A stretch of DNA of 64,000 nucleotides from Coturnix japonica (Eukaryota; Chordata; Aves; Galliformes; Phasianidae). Below, in pieces: positions 1 through 12,600 of this stretch. The notes beneath the pieces were generated by a model. That model made no database searches. It was not told where the DNA came from and saw only the letters and a program-made list of their open reading frames with translations. Each line of letters starts with the position of its first letter. The stretch's first letter is position 1. The stretch lies in contig NC_029541.1 in assembly GCF_001577835.2 (NCBI RefSeq), positions 3,653,141 through 3,717,140 of the forward strand, given 5' to 3'. Position numbers and translations under genes: made by a program.

Positions 1-3000
1 AAGATCTCTTCATTGCAAAGCTGAGGGGCAATGCTGGTGATGGGGCTGAAGGACCCGATGCTCACAACTGCTTTTTAGTGCCATCTGACCACAGAGAGAG
101 ACATTTTTGCACCGGTTCCCCTACACATGAAATTGCTTTGCTGATTTGTTGAGCCCTTTGTGGCTTTAAGCACGCAGGATTTGGGTTTTCCATCAGTTCC
201 TTTAATGGGAGGTGTTCTGAATGAGAGCAGGGGTTTTAATTCAGGGAAGGCTGATTTACACCTCAAAGGCGAGCGGAGGATCCCTCAGGTTGTGGTCCAC
301 GTCCCATTGCCCAGCTGAGGTTTGCACATGGGATACAACCTTGGTTTGGGGGAGCAAATCTCCCCTTTGTGTGTGCTGAGCACTGATCCCCCCCACTGTG
401 TGCCACCATGGATGCACATAGGGGCAGTGGGCTCCTCCTGGCAGCAAACCTTACCCAGCAGTGATGCTGCACCTCCTGCTCTTGATGGGGGGGGTCCAGA
501 AGCTGCAATGTGGCCCCATCCCCATTGAGCATGGTCCCTTCATCAGCCACAGCCCCTGGGGGCTGTCACAGTTCAGGTGCTTCCATATCATCTCCTGGAT
601 ATTGTAATTACACCTCGTTCAATTAGTCTTTTTTTTTGGGGGGGAGGAGGGTGGAGAGAAGAAAAAAAGGCCCTTTGTATTGAGGTTTGGTGGAGAATTA
701 TTAGAGAGCGAATTAAAAGACAAGGATTCCATTTTACTTCACAATAACAAAGGCCTAATGGATAAAATATCCCAAAATTACGAGCTGATTAAATTTAGAG
801 CTGTGCTAGGTGGGGAAATGAAAGGTAAAATGAGACCCTTTGAGAAGCGACGACGTGTGGTACGAGGGGGTGTATTATCTGAGAAGTAAGATGGAAACAT
901 AATTAACCATCCGGCGTTACGCTGAGAGATGGAAAATTGAAATGGGAGACAAAATTAGGTGAAATTGCAGAGCAGACTCATTTATTTCCGCTGTATAAAT
1001 CAGCATTACCTGTCAGCAGTGCTGAGCTGCTCGGGGCGATGCTGCCAGCACAGAGCACGGCTGTGTGGCACTGCAGTGTTGCCTGCCCCATTGAGCATCC
1101 CCTGCAGCCTGGATGGGGGGAAACCCATCTCAATGGGCCCATGCATGGCTATGATCCCCTGAGTGTTGCTGCTCCTGCTGCTGCTGTCACCACTGTGATC
1201 TCTCACTGTGATGAGTGCTACAGCCTGGGTTAGGGCAGGAGGGACGTTTTTGGTTTAGTGGCTTTAGATTTCTGCTTTACAGGCTTATATTGGATTTCTT
1301 TCCCTTGTAGCAGGATAAGAGAAGTAACCCCCGCCACCTTCGCCCTGCTGCTGTTGCCCAGTTTGCTCCTCGTTGGTTTAGCAGTGATACAAGGGAAAGG
1401 TTTGTCTCTTCCAGAAGCCACAAGAGGAAAGTGCACCGTGCAGCTGTAGTGCCTCATTTAGGAACACAGAGCACCAGTGGGGCAGGAGCAGTGGGATGGT
1501 TGGGCCATGCATGGGGTGCTCAGCTGGGGGTCATGGCCAAAGCTGCTGCCCCATGTTTGCTCCAGGCAGCAAAGTAGAGCTGCAGGATTGCACAGCATGT
1601 GGGGATGTCCTAAAGAAGGGAATCAATTACTCAATCAATTACTCATTTGGGTGTATTTGAGCTAGAAAAGCAGAAGTTCAACCCACTGCTGCAGCCCCTC
1701 CAGTCCTTTCCTTTGCTCTCCTGTGCCCATCTCTCTGTGCCCTCCCTGGGTGCAGGCAGTGGGGATGGGGCACAGCCCGCTCTGCACACGCTATTTACCA
1801 ACCAAACCAGGGATTAAAGGAGATTTTCATCTTTATAAAGTGATTTCTAACCTTGTTTTCCTGCTGGCACCGTTGGCATTGTGCAAAGCAATGAGGGAGA
1901 TTGCAATTTAATTTGTGCCTTTCCCAGCTTGTCGTTAATCTCCCGACTTACTGCCGGTATTTGATTTCTGTAGCATTACTTCATGATAAAGGGATTAGCC
2001 CGGACCATAGGTCTCCTCTTTGATGCTCATCTGTTGGGGATTACTGAGAAATTCTGTAGTTAGTTAATGGGTCAAATAGGCACCGTCCCCTCCAGCTCTG
2101 AGCGCAGGAACAGGGCAATGCCTGCTCTTCCCAAGCGGGAAAACAAGGATAAATTATTTAAATAGGCAGAAGATAATTAGCGCTAATCAATCTGGATTCT
2201 GCCCAGGCTCTATAGTATTAATCTTACTAATTATTTAATATCACTAATGCAGTTTGCAGTGACTTCAACAGTGAATTCGGCGTAAAACAGGCGTAAAGTG
2301 ATGGATTCTGAGTTGAAAGGCCCCTCGGGGCTGTAAATCCGACCATTTCATTAATCAAATTATCACTTTTAGGCCTTTCGAGGAGAGATTTTGTCATTAT
2401 ACTGATGGTGGTTCTCAGATTGCAGGAGGGAGCGTTGCTTCAAGTACAGTTCAGATCCGGGGGGTGCTGAGCTCACACTGTGCCCCACAGTGACCCACAG
2501 CATTGGGGCTGGGCAGCCTGAGAAGTGGGAAGGTGGGAATGCATTCTAGAGTCATTACTTACTCATCTCATGGTGGTTATTGAGCACAGCCCTGGCTATG
2601 ATGAATTGCTGCTCAATGTCTGTGACGGATGTGCAGCTGGAGCAGTGCGGTACCATGGCAGGAGGGGCTGCGTGGTGCTGAGCTGTGAGTGGCAGTGGTG
2701 CTGTGTTTGCAGGAACTGATGGCACTTGCATGGGGTTGGCCTGAAATTCGTTCAGAGCAGTGAGTTGTGCACAGTGAGAAAGCACACAGCACTGCTCCAC
2801 ATCCCGCTGCAATGGCAGTGACAGCAGCAGTGACAGCAGGGCAGTAGATAGGGATGCTGCTGCCCCTGTGACCCAGGGAAGCTCCACACCAGGAGGTTAA
2901 TGCACTGCACTCACCACCTGCAGGGATATCATCTCTCTTATTAGTGTTTGCCATCACACAGTTTAATCAGGGTCACCCAGCGGGGCTGTAAATGACATCT

Positions 3001-5944
3001 TAATTAATGGCCCTGATACATGCCAGTGCCCAGCAGCCCCGCAGCGGTGTCGGCTGCACATTCCTCCCCAATTCAGCCTTAAATCAACACTGGGGCTGTG
3101 ATCTGTGTGTCCAGCCGGGTGAATCAGTGCCTGCTCTCCCAAAGGAACACACCAGGTGGACATCCCAACAGTCAGAGCTCAGCATCTGATGTGGCAACAT
3201 GCCACTATGCGCCCACATCCATCCATCTGCTGACTGACGGCTCAGCTCTGTGACTTATTCCAAAGTCAGCCATAGTTCAGAGCCAGCCCATAACTCAGCA
3301 CATCACAGCTTCGTCAGTGACACCGAGCTGGGATAACTCAGGGATAACTTCAGAATTAATTGTGTTACTGATGAAGTTACTGACATGACTTATAAATTGC
3401 CCTACGGCCAATAAATCAGAGAGACACCTGAGAGATCCATCATATTTCTTTTCGGTAGGAAACTTCATATGCCCTATAAATCAGCCATCTGAACAGCTCA
3501 TTGCACATCAAACCCGTGCTTGGAAAACAGCTTTTGGGGAGAAGATTTACTTATGGGTTTATCTGTCTCAAGCTGCTTAGTGGGGCTAAAGAAAACATAA
3601 GAAATGAGATGGGTGAGGGGCTGATCGGCCCCTGCTCCGGAACAGCAACAAGTACACCCTTACTGATAACAATCAATGCATCCAGTGGAGAATTGGGTGT
3701 TATTTAATGTGTAATTCACTCAGTGCCTGACACATCTATTCAGATTTATTAAAGCAATTCTCGTACGTTGAGTCGGCACTGATTGATTCCTTGCAGTGCA
3801 TTTTAGGGGGGTTTTAAAAGCGTGGTGAGTGAGACGTTTGCTGTATCTCACATCTAAACTGCTGTAAATGCAGTGTGTTCTTATCAGCACGACTCCCTCT
3901 GGAATACAGACCCGCCCTGCTTTTGTCCTGTGTAAAACACATGGATGAGTATTGGGGACATTTCTAAAGGATGGGGAGTTTTGATGAGTCTGTGGGCAAT
4001 TTCCCATAAATCACACATGGAAATGTAAAATCTAATCAACGAGTTGCATAAGCGGAGCCATATGTGCAGGGGTTTCACTCCTGCAAAACCCAGCAAATCC
4101 AATGAATACATGGGAGATGATTTGAATACATCAAGGAGACTTTTAAAGAACTTCTCCGAGAGCTCAGCCTGCACCACCAGCAGAGTGGGAAGGATGCCAG
4201 CAAATATTTACATTAGAGGTTTGATGGAAAAACAAAGAGGGGGAAGAGGCTGTTGGTTGGTGATCTGCTGCTGCTGCAGCTCTTTGCAGCCATGGAGGAG
4301 CAGCACAGGGGGGAATGCTGCTGCCAGCTGCACCCAGCTGTGTGCCAGGGCATGGGCTGCCATGGGGACATGAGGATCTGGTGCTCAACAGAATGAATAT
4401 ATTCATGCTACTGCTGCTGCCCTGGGCACTGCTCCTTGAAACCCAAGCACTGGCAGCAGCAGGGCTGCAGCTTGGGATGCTGACCCAGGGCAGAAAGGAG
4501 GCCGGGTGATAACTCCTAAAAACAGAGGTGCTGTGACTTCATGGTGATGCTGCTCAGTTTCTATGGGAACAGGCTGAGCTGATGAGAGAACTGTGTGTGG
4601 AAGAGGCAGGAAAAGAACCAAACGGTGCTGCTGATGTGGGGATTAATTGGTGTGAGTCAGGCTGTGCCTTTACGTAACCTGCAGCCACCCCAAAGCCAAC
4701 TCAGTTGGGACATAAGGAGACGTTGGCAGCAGAACAATCTAATCGCTTGTAGCAGTGATGGAGCCCCTGCCTTAAAAAAGAATGAGTGGGTGATTTATTT
4801 GTGTCTGTTGGTCCCTGTATCAGTGCCCTGGCAGTGCCACGGAGCTGCCAGCTCTGCTGCCATCCCAGCTCTCAGATCTGACCATCCCTGATGCCATCCC
4901 CACTGCCATCCCTGATGGCAAACATCCCTGTTTCCATCCCCATACCCCAGGCTGTAGGATATGAGCAAAGGATACAGGAGCTGCAGTTGCAGGTGTGGGC
5001 TTTGAGCTCCAAGCCTCTCATTTGGAAATAACGAGCACAGCTGTGGTCTCATTGTGAAAGAAAAACTCATCTGGAAACCAGAATTAGACCCCAAGATGAA
5101 AGATAAACTCTGTCATAAGTACTTGTAAGAAAGAGTTTAAGAAAAGGATTAAAAGGGATTTGCCGGGTCCCTGGGGCAGAGGGGCTCTGTCAGGTTGATC
5201 TCCAATGCTGTACTCAGCCCAATGGGTTGCAGAGCTGGGGGGCAGCAGGGAGAGGGAAAGATGGTTCTGTTGGTTTGGGATCAAGAAAGGAAAACAAGAG
5301 GAACAAAGTACTTGTGACTTGAACCTGAAATGTCTTTATGTTATTGGGGAGCGCGGCTCGGGTTCCAGAGCAGGCAGTTTGTGTCGGAATAAAACCACCA
5401 TGAATATTGCTGGGAATTTCCAGGATTAACATCACGGGGTCACAGGCAGGAGGACGCTGCAGGCAGGGCTGCATGAGCTGGGTAGCAATTATGTTAATGC
5501 CGGTAATTAAATCCTTTTATTGGAAGCCATCAGAGCACCGCTGCCACCAGCACTGCACTGTGCCCATCTCCATCCCTAGGAGCACAGCACAGCCCTGGGA
5601 TGGCAACGCACTGCCTGGGAGTTCCATTGCATTCAGAACAACTGTAGCCTGAGCAAAATTACGCTGAGAGAATGTAAATGAGCTGCAGTTTCTTTCCGTT
5701 TTCTCCTCCAGCTGCAGTTATTCTGTCACTGGTGGACTTACGCAGCTGGGCTGCGGGTTTTAATTGCTGTCTGCACACACAGCACTGTTACATCCAAGGA
5801 CTGAAAATGTATTTCTGTGTTGCATCCTAATCTGAACCGCAGCAGAAAAACGGTCCGGATGTGTGGTTCAGTTCCAGCTCCATTTTAATCTGCCCTTAGA
5901 GTGGCTGAGGGGGGAGGACTGCATACATTTGAGGTGCCTCACTG
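1..5944. other. Intergenic DNA, no gene seen; CNE-like islands
   Basis: No reading frame here resembles a known protein. The open frames are short, often begin at non-ATG codons, and lie in GC-rich CTG/CAG-biased sequence. AT-rich islands with many TAAT cores stand out at about 2,130-2,400, 3,250-3,450, 3,690-4,040 and 640-960. They look like conserved non-coding elements, but that is a judgement from texture, not an alignment. By synteny with human 1p13 this would be the desert on the 3' side of SLC16A1, towards TAFA3 (inference). I looked for the cysteine-rich TAFA domain and did not find it. Confidence 0.6.
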
Positions 5945-6222
5945 CCTTTCATCCCTTTCCCTTTCCCCTTCCTCTTCCTCTTCCTACTCCCTTTCCCCTT
6001 CCCTTCCTCTTCCCCTTCCTTTTTCCTTCTCCTTCCTATTCTCCTTCCCTTTCCACATCCTCTTCCCTTTCCATTTTCCATTTCTTTCCCCATTTTCCTT
6101 CCCATGACCCTTCCCTTCCCCCTTCCTCTCCCTTTCCCCTTCTCCTTCCTCTTCCCTTTCTCTTTCCCCTTTCTCTCCTCCCTTCCCCTCTCCCTTTCCC
6201 TTTCTCTCTTCCTCTCTCCCCG
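5945..6222 (+). repeat. Polypyrimidine (CCTT/CCTTTC) low-complexity tract
   Basis: About 280 bp in which the plus strand is almost entirely C and T, built from imperfect CCTT, CTTCCT and CCCTTT units with only a few purines. The complementary strand is therefore nearly pure purine. The frame open across it on either strand (Ser/Pro/Leu/Phe-rich on plus, Lys/Arg/Glu/Gly-rich on minus) is a product of base composition, not a gene. Confidence 0.9.
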
Positions 6223-9200
6223 GCTGATCAATTATTTAACACGTTTCATCCCAGCTCAGAGCTCCCTGAAGTGAGTTGTTTTAAATTAAATACATTTCTC
6301 TTTGAATCAACTCGAGTCCCTGGGAAATTTTTAGCTCTGTAAATGAGCTCATTTGAATGTTGGAGGTGTACCTGAAGCTGGTGCCCGTGTTTTTTTTTCT
6401 TTACCTTTATTATTTCACATCTCATTCCACTTTGTTCCAGGTTCACTCTTCCCCCTGCAGCAGTGCCCCATGAGCTAATTTATCTGAACAATTTCAAAAG
6501 GAACGTATTAAAGTGCCCAACATGAGATTTCCTTGGAGAGCTGATGTGGGTTAACCGTCTGTATCTCATTGTGCCGGCTTGTTTGGAAGGCGTCTCACAA
6601 CCATCTATTAGAGTTATAAAGCTGAATAATGGCTACGGTTATATTTGGGAGGGAAAAAAAGAGAGCACTGTTTTCTATGAATATCAGCAACAGGGTATTT
6701 AGAGCAATATTGGCTGCATGCTTTTCAGGAGCCCGTGCTGAAAAACACATTTCTTCCTTAATAACATCTGTATCCCTTGTACAGTGCAGGCTTTCCTTAA
6801 TCCTCTAAATACATTTGGAGAAGACAACAAAAATATGTAAGTCACACTGCGGATTATGGCTTCCCGGGATGCAAACCATCTCTTCATCTTCTCAAGCTCA
6901 CAGAGAGAGAAAAGCTGCAGCTGGGTATGGTGGGCACAGCTCAGGTGCTGCTCCCTGCACTGCGCTGCTCAGCTCTGCCCTGTAGCCCCATCACTGCACA
7001 CAGCCCTGCTTGCTCTGCAGCCCTCCATCACAGAGATCCCTTTTCCAAGGGAAAATTTCCCCTTGCTTTTGGAGATGGGATTGAAACAAGGTGTATAATT
7101 TACACCTGGATCTCAACCTTTGTCATGTGAATGCACACCTCGCAAACCAGCTGGCTCTCACACCAGGATGAGTGCTCCCACCCAGCACTGGAGATGGAAC
7201 TTCACCCCTGGATTCATCTCTCCTTCAGCTCCAGATCTGGGGTCAGGACATGATGGCCATTGCACAGGGGCATGGTTAAACAGCAGGAAGGAGCTGAGGC
7301 AGCCACTGACTGTTCCAGTCTAACTGAAGCTTTAGAGAGAGCTCATTCCCTTCAAACGGAATAATTTGTAGCTTCTTTGGAGTTTTTAAGCCAAGCTGTT
7401 TCCCTGCTTATTATCTGAATTTGCCACTCGGATTCAAGAGCTGCCTGCTTTGTTCAGCAGTGACTGTAGGCTTCCTGAATCAGCTCTTAACAAGAAAACA
7501 AAAAAAAACCCAGAAAACAATCCAAAATGGGGCCCTTCAACCAAGGCGAACTGCAGCAGCACCAGCTGACATGCAGAGCTGCCAGCAGTGCAGCCAATGC
7601 TGTGCTGTGTGCCCGTGGCACTGCTGCTGCCCAACCAGGAGCAAAGAGAGCAACCACCCCATGGTTGAGCCCCCTGTACCTGCTAGGGGCAAACAAAGCA
7701 TTCCCCAAGGAACAAAATCAATGATGCTCTGTCAAAATGCACGGCCAATGGAGCACAGCTCGTGGGATGGAAGATGTTGCTCAACATGCTGTCTTATGGA
7801 CATGCTCTGGGAGGAAGAGAGGCTGGATGCAGACAAGGAGCTTCACATTTTGGTGGTGGGACTGCCCAGAGCTCTGGGTGCCCCTTTTGCCCCCTGGGGA
7901 TGCTCATTCCCTGCCCCCCAGCTGCCAGGCTCCGAGCTGCCTGCTGCCTCCTTTACTTATTTATCCATCTGTCTGAGACGCAGCGCTGCCTTTGAAGCTC
8001 CCTTAGCTGCTATCTCTCAGGCTGGCAGAGCCGTACTGCACATCTCCTTATTTCATTCCTTTTGATCTCCCTGAAGTGATTTGTGTTACCCCTGCCAGGC
8101 TGCCTGCCCAGGCCTCCATCTGTACTGTGGCTTCACAGTGCTTTGATGTTTCCTGGAGCATCACTCCGACAGCTCCAGCTCTAGTGCAGTGATGGGGTGG
8201 TGGCACTGATGAACACTCTATAGCACTGCTGCATGTCACAGCTGCACTGCTGTGCTGGTCGAGGAGCTCACTGCTAACAGCAGCTCTGCTGTGTGCCCTG
8301 ATGTGCCAGCTTACTGCTTCCATTCCATATGCCTCATGTTATCACATTATCATTAGGGCTGTGCCTTCTGGCCAGGTAAGCCCTAACATCCAGGACTCTG
8401 TAGGAGCAGCTGTGGCCATCAGGGACATTCATGTGTACCCACCTGGGCCAGGTGTTCAAGGGGCTAAGCAAGGGCTGCATTGTTGTATGTGCGTTTTGGG
8501 ATGTTGTGCTCCAACTCCCAGCCAATCCAATGGGCAGGAGATGCAGTGAGTACCCAGAGGGATGAGATGCAGGTGGTGATGTAGTGCTGAAAGAGGATGG
8601 CTGTGGGGGCAGAGGGCTATGAGTTAGCACAGAGCACTGCTTTGAAGAGCAGCCTGAGTTTCCCTCCTGAGGACTGAGCAGCACGTGATGTGATTACCTG
8701 ATTAGCACAGGGCTCCTTGCAAAGGGCTTTGAACTTCTGCATGGAGCACAGTCAGCGTGTGCCGCACAACAGAGGGGGATGGAGCACTCAGAACTCCCCG
8801 TCTGCAGTCAGTTGTGCTCAGAACTCAGTTACATTTGATGAAGGAAGGTGGGCTGGGGCTGTGCATCAGTGCTCACTTGCTATGAGGGACACAGAGGTGC
8901 CTTCAGGCTGGGGCTGAGGCTGCTCAGTCTGTGCAGCAGCACAGGGTTCCCATTTATCACCTGCAACACTACAAGTAGTGCTTTTCTTCGAATACGGTCT
9001 TACAGGTTATTCATTTTAATCCGAGACATCCTTGAAGGTGAATTTAACACCGTCCATACATTTTCATTTATAAATTTGTCAGTAATAAAAGTGTTGGCTC
9101 ATGGGGGAAAGTAGCTGCATAATTGCAACTTACACGCTTGTCTTACTGAAAAACTGCTGGCTCAGGGCTCGCTCGCACCGCGCGCCATGCATGAAATTGC

Positions 9201-9530
9201 AAATAGAATTTAATTTGCCCTTGTATCCTGTAAGATCAGCCTCAAATGATTAATGCAGGAGAGAACGCCGTCAGGTTTTTCTTCACTGCAGCCTCACAGG
9301 AGAGTGGAGTGAAACCAAAGTGTATAAGTGTATATAAGATGACTGTGTGCCATGCACAGTGTTTGGAGCTGCTTCCTTGCAGTGAATAGTCACACTCCAG
9401 CTGCAGCTCAGGTGCAAGTCACTGTTTGGAGGGTTTATAAAGGTCTCTTCACTGGGATTCGTGCTGCTGGAACTTCTTTCCACTGCTGGAGTGTCCCAGT
9501 AAGGAATGTACTCTTCTGATTGATCTCCAT
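6223..9530. other. Intergenic DNA, no gene seen
   Basis: No supported gene. AT-balanced, CNE-like islands lie around 6,470-6,680, 7,330-7,430 and 8,980-9,260. The rest is GC-rich filler. The 214-codon open stretch at 7,421-8,065 starts at TTG, is rich in Cys, Pro and Ala, and matches no family I know. I treat it as chance. Confidence 0.55.
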
Positions 9531-9683
9531 AGGGCTAATTTAAGGAGGGAAGACTTAGGTTGGATGTCAGGGGGAAGTTCTTTACTCTGAGGGTGGTGAG
9601 GTGCTGGAACAGCTGCCCATAAAGGCTGTGGATGCCCCGTCCATCCCTGGAGGTGTTTATGGCCAGGTTGGATGGGGCCCTGC
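9531..9683 (+). mobile_element. CR1 LINE fragment (3' region), plus orientation
   Basis: The sequence follows the well-known 3' part of avian CR1: a segment like 'ttaggttggatgtcagg', then 'agttctttactctgaggg', 'gtggtgaggtgctggaaca' and 'ggccaggttggatggggcc'. It is a short 5'-truncated and 3'-clipped copy with no coding capacity. CR1 is the dominant LINE family in birds, and such truncated copies are normal. Confidence 0.85.
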
Positions 9684-12600
9684 ATTGTGTTTGTGAGGAG
9701 GTTGTGGCTTAGAAACTGTTCCAAACACAACAGCAATTGAGGAGTGAAATGTTGATTGTGAGCGTGTTATGGACATTGATTGCCTGGTACTGATATGAAT
9801 ACAACAGAATTGCTGTAGGTCCCATGTAAGCCACAGCCGTGGGCACTCCCATCCCAGAGCAGCACTCCCTCCATCCCACAGACTGATACTGCACTGGTTC
9901 AGCTGCCAGTGAGATGAGATAAATCAATGCTAATTTCATTGTATTACAACAGTATTGATTTCCTATTAAACAACAGACAAAGCAGGTTACGGCTTTAGGA
10001 AAGCTATTAGGAGTTTTAAGAAGGTTTTGTTTCTTTACGGTGAATAAATGGGAAATCAGTGCTTACCACTGTTGGGTCTGAAGGGATGGAAGGGGGGGAT
10101 GAGAACAGCCACTGCCACCCAGAGCTCAGCAGGGCTGGGAGAATTCAGAAGAGGGATGACATAAAAGCTGGGAGAGACAATAAAAGAGCGGAGAATGAAA
10201 TGGGAAGACAAAAGGATCTAATTACAAATGACATTATTTGCCTTCTTATCGGCTTGACTCAATTTTATTTTCTTATTGCTTTAATCTTAAAGCCTAATTC
10301 AGCGGAACACAGTGCATAAGGGAGGCAGTGAGTGCCACCCAGTGCTCATCAGGGCAGGCTGAGGCACTGAGCCCACATGGATCCCTGGGCACCACTTCTC
10401 CAGGGCTGGATGTGTCCCTGCTCAGTCCTGGGGGATTCATCCCAACAGAAAAGCAATACACACTCAGGGTTCTTCCCTGTGTTTGTGTGAAATGGGATCC
10501 AAAATGCTCTGGGAAATAACATCTGGTGTCCAATGCTGCCCTCAGTCCTCGTCTCTCTGCTGCTGAGCTGGGATGAGGTTGGGGCATTCCCATTCCCAGC
10601 ACTGAAACAAGTCCCAGCATCACATCCTGGAGGGGGTTCTCCACCCCCCGCCCCCCATTACAGCAGCTGGAGCTCTGGCAAAGCAGGAATGTTCACAGTT
10701 TAAATTGCAGCTCTCTCAGCCCTCTGGTCCATTTGTGTTCAGTCTTTATTATCATCTTATGCTGTTTTGCAATTGACTAAAAGCAGACCTGGGTTTATTT
10801 TGGGTTATATATAATGCCAGGGATGTGCAGCTTGACACATTCCCATGCATTGATTTTTAGGCCATCTCTGAGAAAGGCAATTCAATAGACAATTAAATTA
10901 GCAGTGGCATTTGTCATGTTGGGCCCAAATGAGATCCCAAGAAGAAATGGCCCCATTACTGCTCCGAGTTCATCACTGTGCCAGGAATATCACAGCCTCT
11001 CCCCCCTTCCAGCTCAGGACATTCCCTCATTCCAGCAGCAGAACCCTGGCTGCCCCACATTGAGCACAGAACAGCAGCACAGTACAATGCCAGCACTTCT
11101 TCCCAGGGTGAATGCATCTCTCCAAGCTCAGTAATGATGCAGACAAGCAGTAGCCCATCTAATGGCACAGTAACACCTTCCATCTGCTGTGGGATCCCAG
11201 GTTTGTGGGGGCACAGCTGCACACAGAGCCTGTACTGCAGCAGTGGCAAGTCTTGGAGATCTGGATCACTTCTGCAACAGTGAATCTGTGTTAATTAGCA
11301 CCAGAAATAAACGTTTATGATGTAAGGGATGACAAAAGGTGTTTATCACCAAGCTAATAACTCACTGCAGAGGAATCTTAAGGCCAATGTGAAATGAAAT
11401 GATGCTCAACACGACTTACAGAGCTTCGTGGCATTAGGCAATGTGCTAATTAGACAGAGCTACTCGGTGGTAATGCCTCTCTCATTAGGAACAGACACTG
11501 ACTATCAGCCTCTTGGAGCTCTGTGAGCTCAGGGCTGAGTTCTGCTGCCCACCATGCAGGGGTTCAGTGTCTGAGCTGCAGCAGGAATGCAATACCATAC
11601 CTGCACAGATTGGCAAAATCATCTTCATTTCAATAAATCTATTGCAATTAGCAGCCACTGCTTGGAAACTTTTCTACTGCTTCCCATCGTCCAGCATTCG
11701 CCTCAATTTAAAGGAGCTGAACCTCTCTGTTAAATAACATTTTCCAGGCCGTGATTTCCCTCCTCGTGTTTCCTGTCAATTAGCCAAAGCAATTTCTGCT
11801 GACTAATAAAGCAGTCGGTTAGGCTCATTTTCCAATCAAAACTCACTTAATTTCAGCAAATAGCACTTGAAAAAGAAAGAATTGATCACGATCCTTGCCA
11901 GGCACCAACCTCCCCAGCCCAGGATGGTCACAACAGCAGCAGGAGGTGCAGTGATGCTCTATTCTCCTTATTCTTTTGGCTGTGCCAATGCAGCACAGTG
12001 GGGCTGCTAGGTGGGAGCATCACCATGCAGTCATCCCAGCCCACCAAATAGAAATGGACACAGGCTTCAGTGAGTTCTTCCCATGCCTAAAGCAGGGATG
12101 TGGCTGTTGTTTGTTGGTGGTACCTCTCCTGAACTGCTTGCTTGATGGGGAATGGGAGGAGGGTTTGTTAAGGATGGTGACCTGGCTTTCCTTCCCAGAC
12201 ATGAGTTCTTACGATTCATACTGTTTCACAATGTGTGTCATGCACTCTCCTGGAAGAGCAGAAAGATGCTGAAATAATGGCTATAATTTATTGTACCTTA
12301 CGGATTAAGTCACCTTCCATGAATATTAACGTGACGAGCCACCACAGTTTGGAAAACACAAGTCTTAATGATTCATTTTCCTTTTGCTCCACGCTTCTGC
12401 TTTTGCTCCCCATCAGCACTGCAGCCCCACTCCCCTCACTCCATCTCTTTGCTCGGGTTCAGGAGCTGAGGGCAGTGTCAATATTCAGCACGGCACCTTC
12501 TGAACCCCCTCAGGCAGAGTCTAAAGAGGCTTCAAAGGAAAACTTCAGCCTGGAATCTTCCTTGCCGTCAGAATTTTTTAACCTTGAAGGCATCACCCTG

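Noticed and set aside
5863-6342. 159-codon Ser/Pro/Leu/Phe-rich frame and its Lys/Arg/Glu-rich complement
   Set aside because: Direct translation of the polypyrimidine tract; low complexity only.
7421-8065. 214-codon open frame, plus strand
   Set aside because: Starts at TTG, Cys/Pro/Ala-rich composition, several overlapping frames open on both strands, no domain or splice context.
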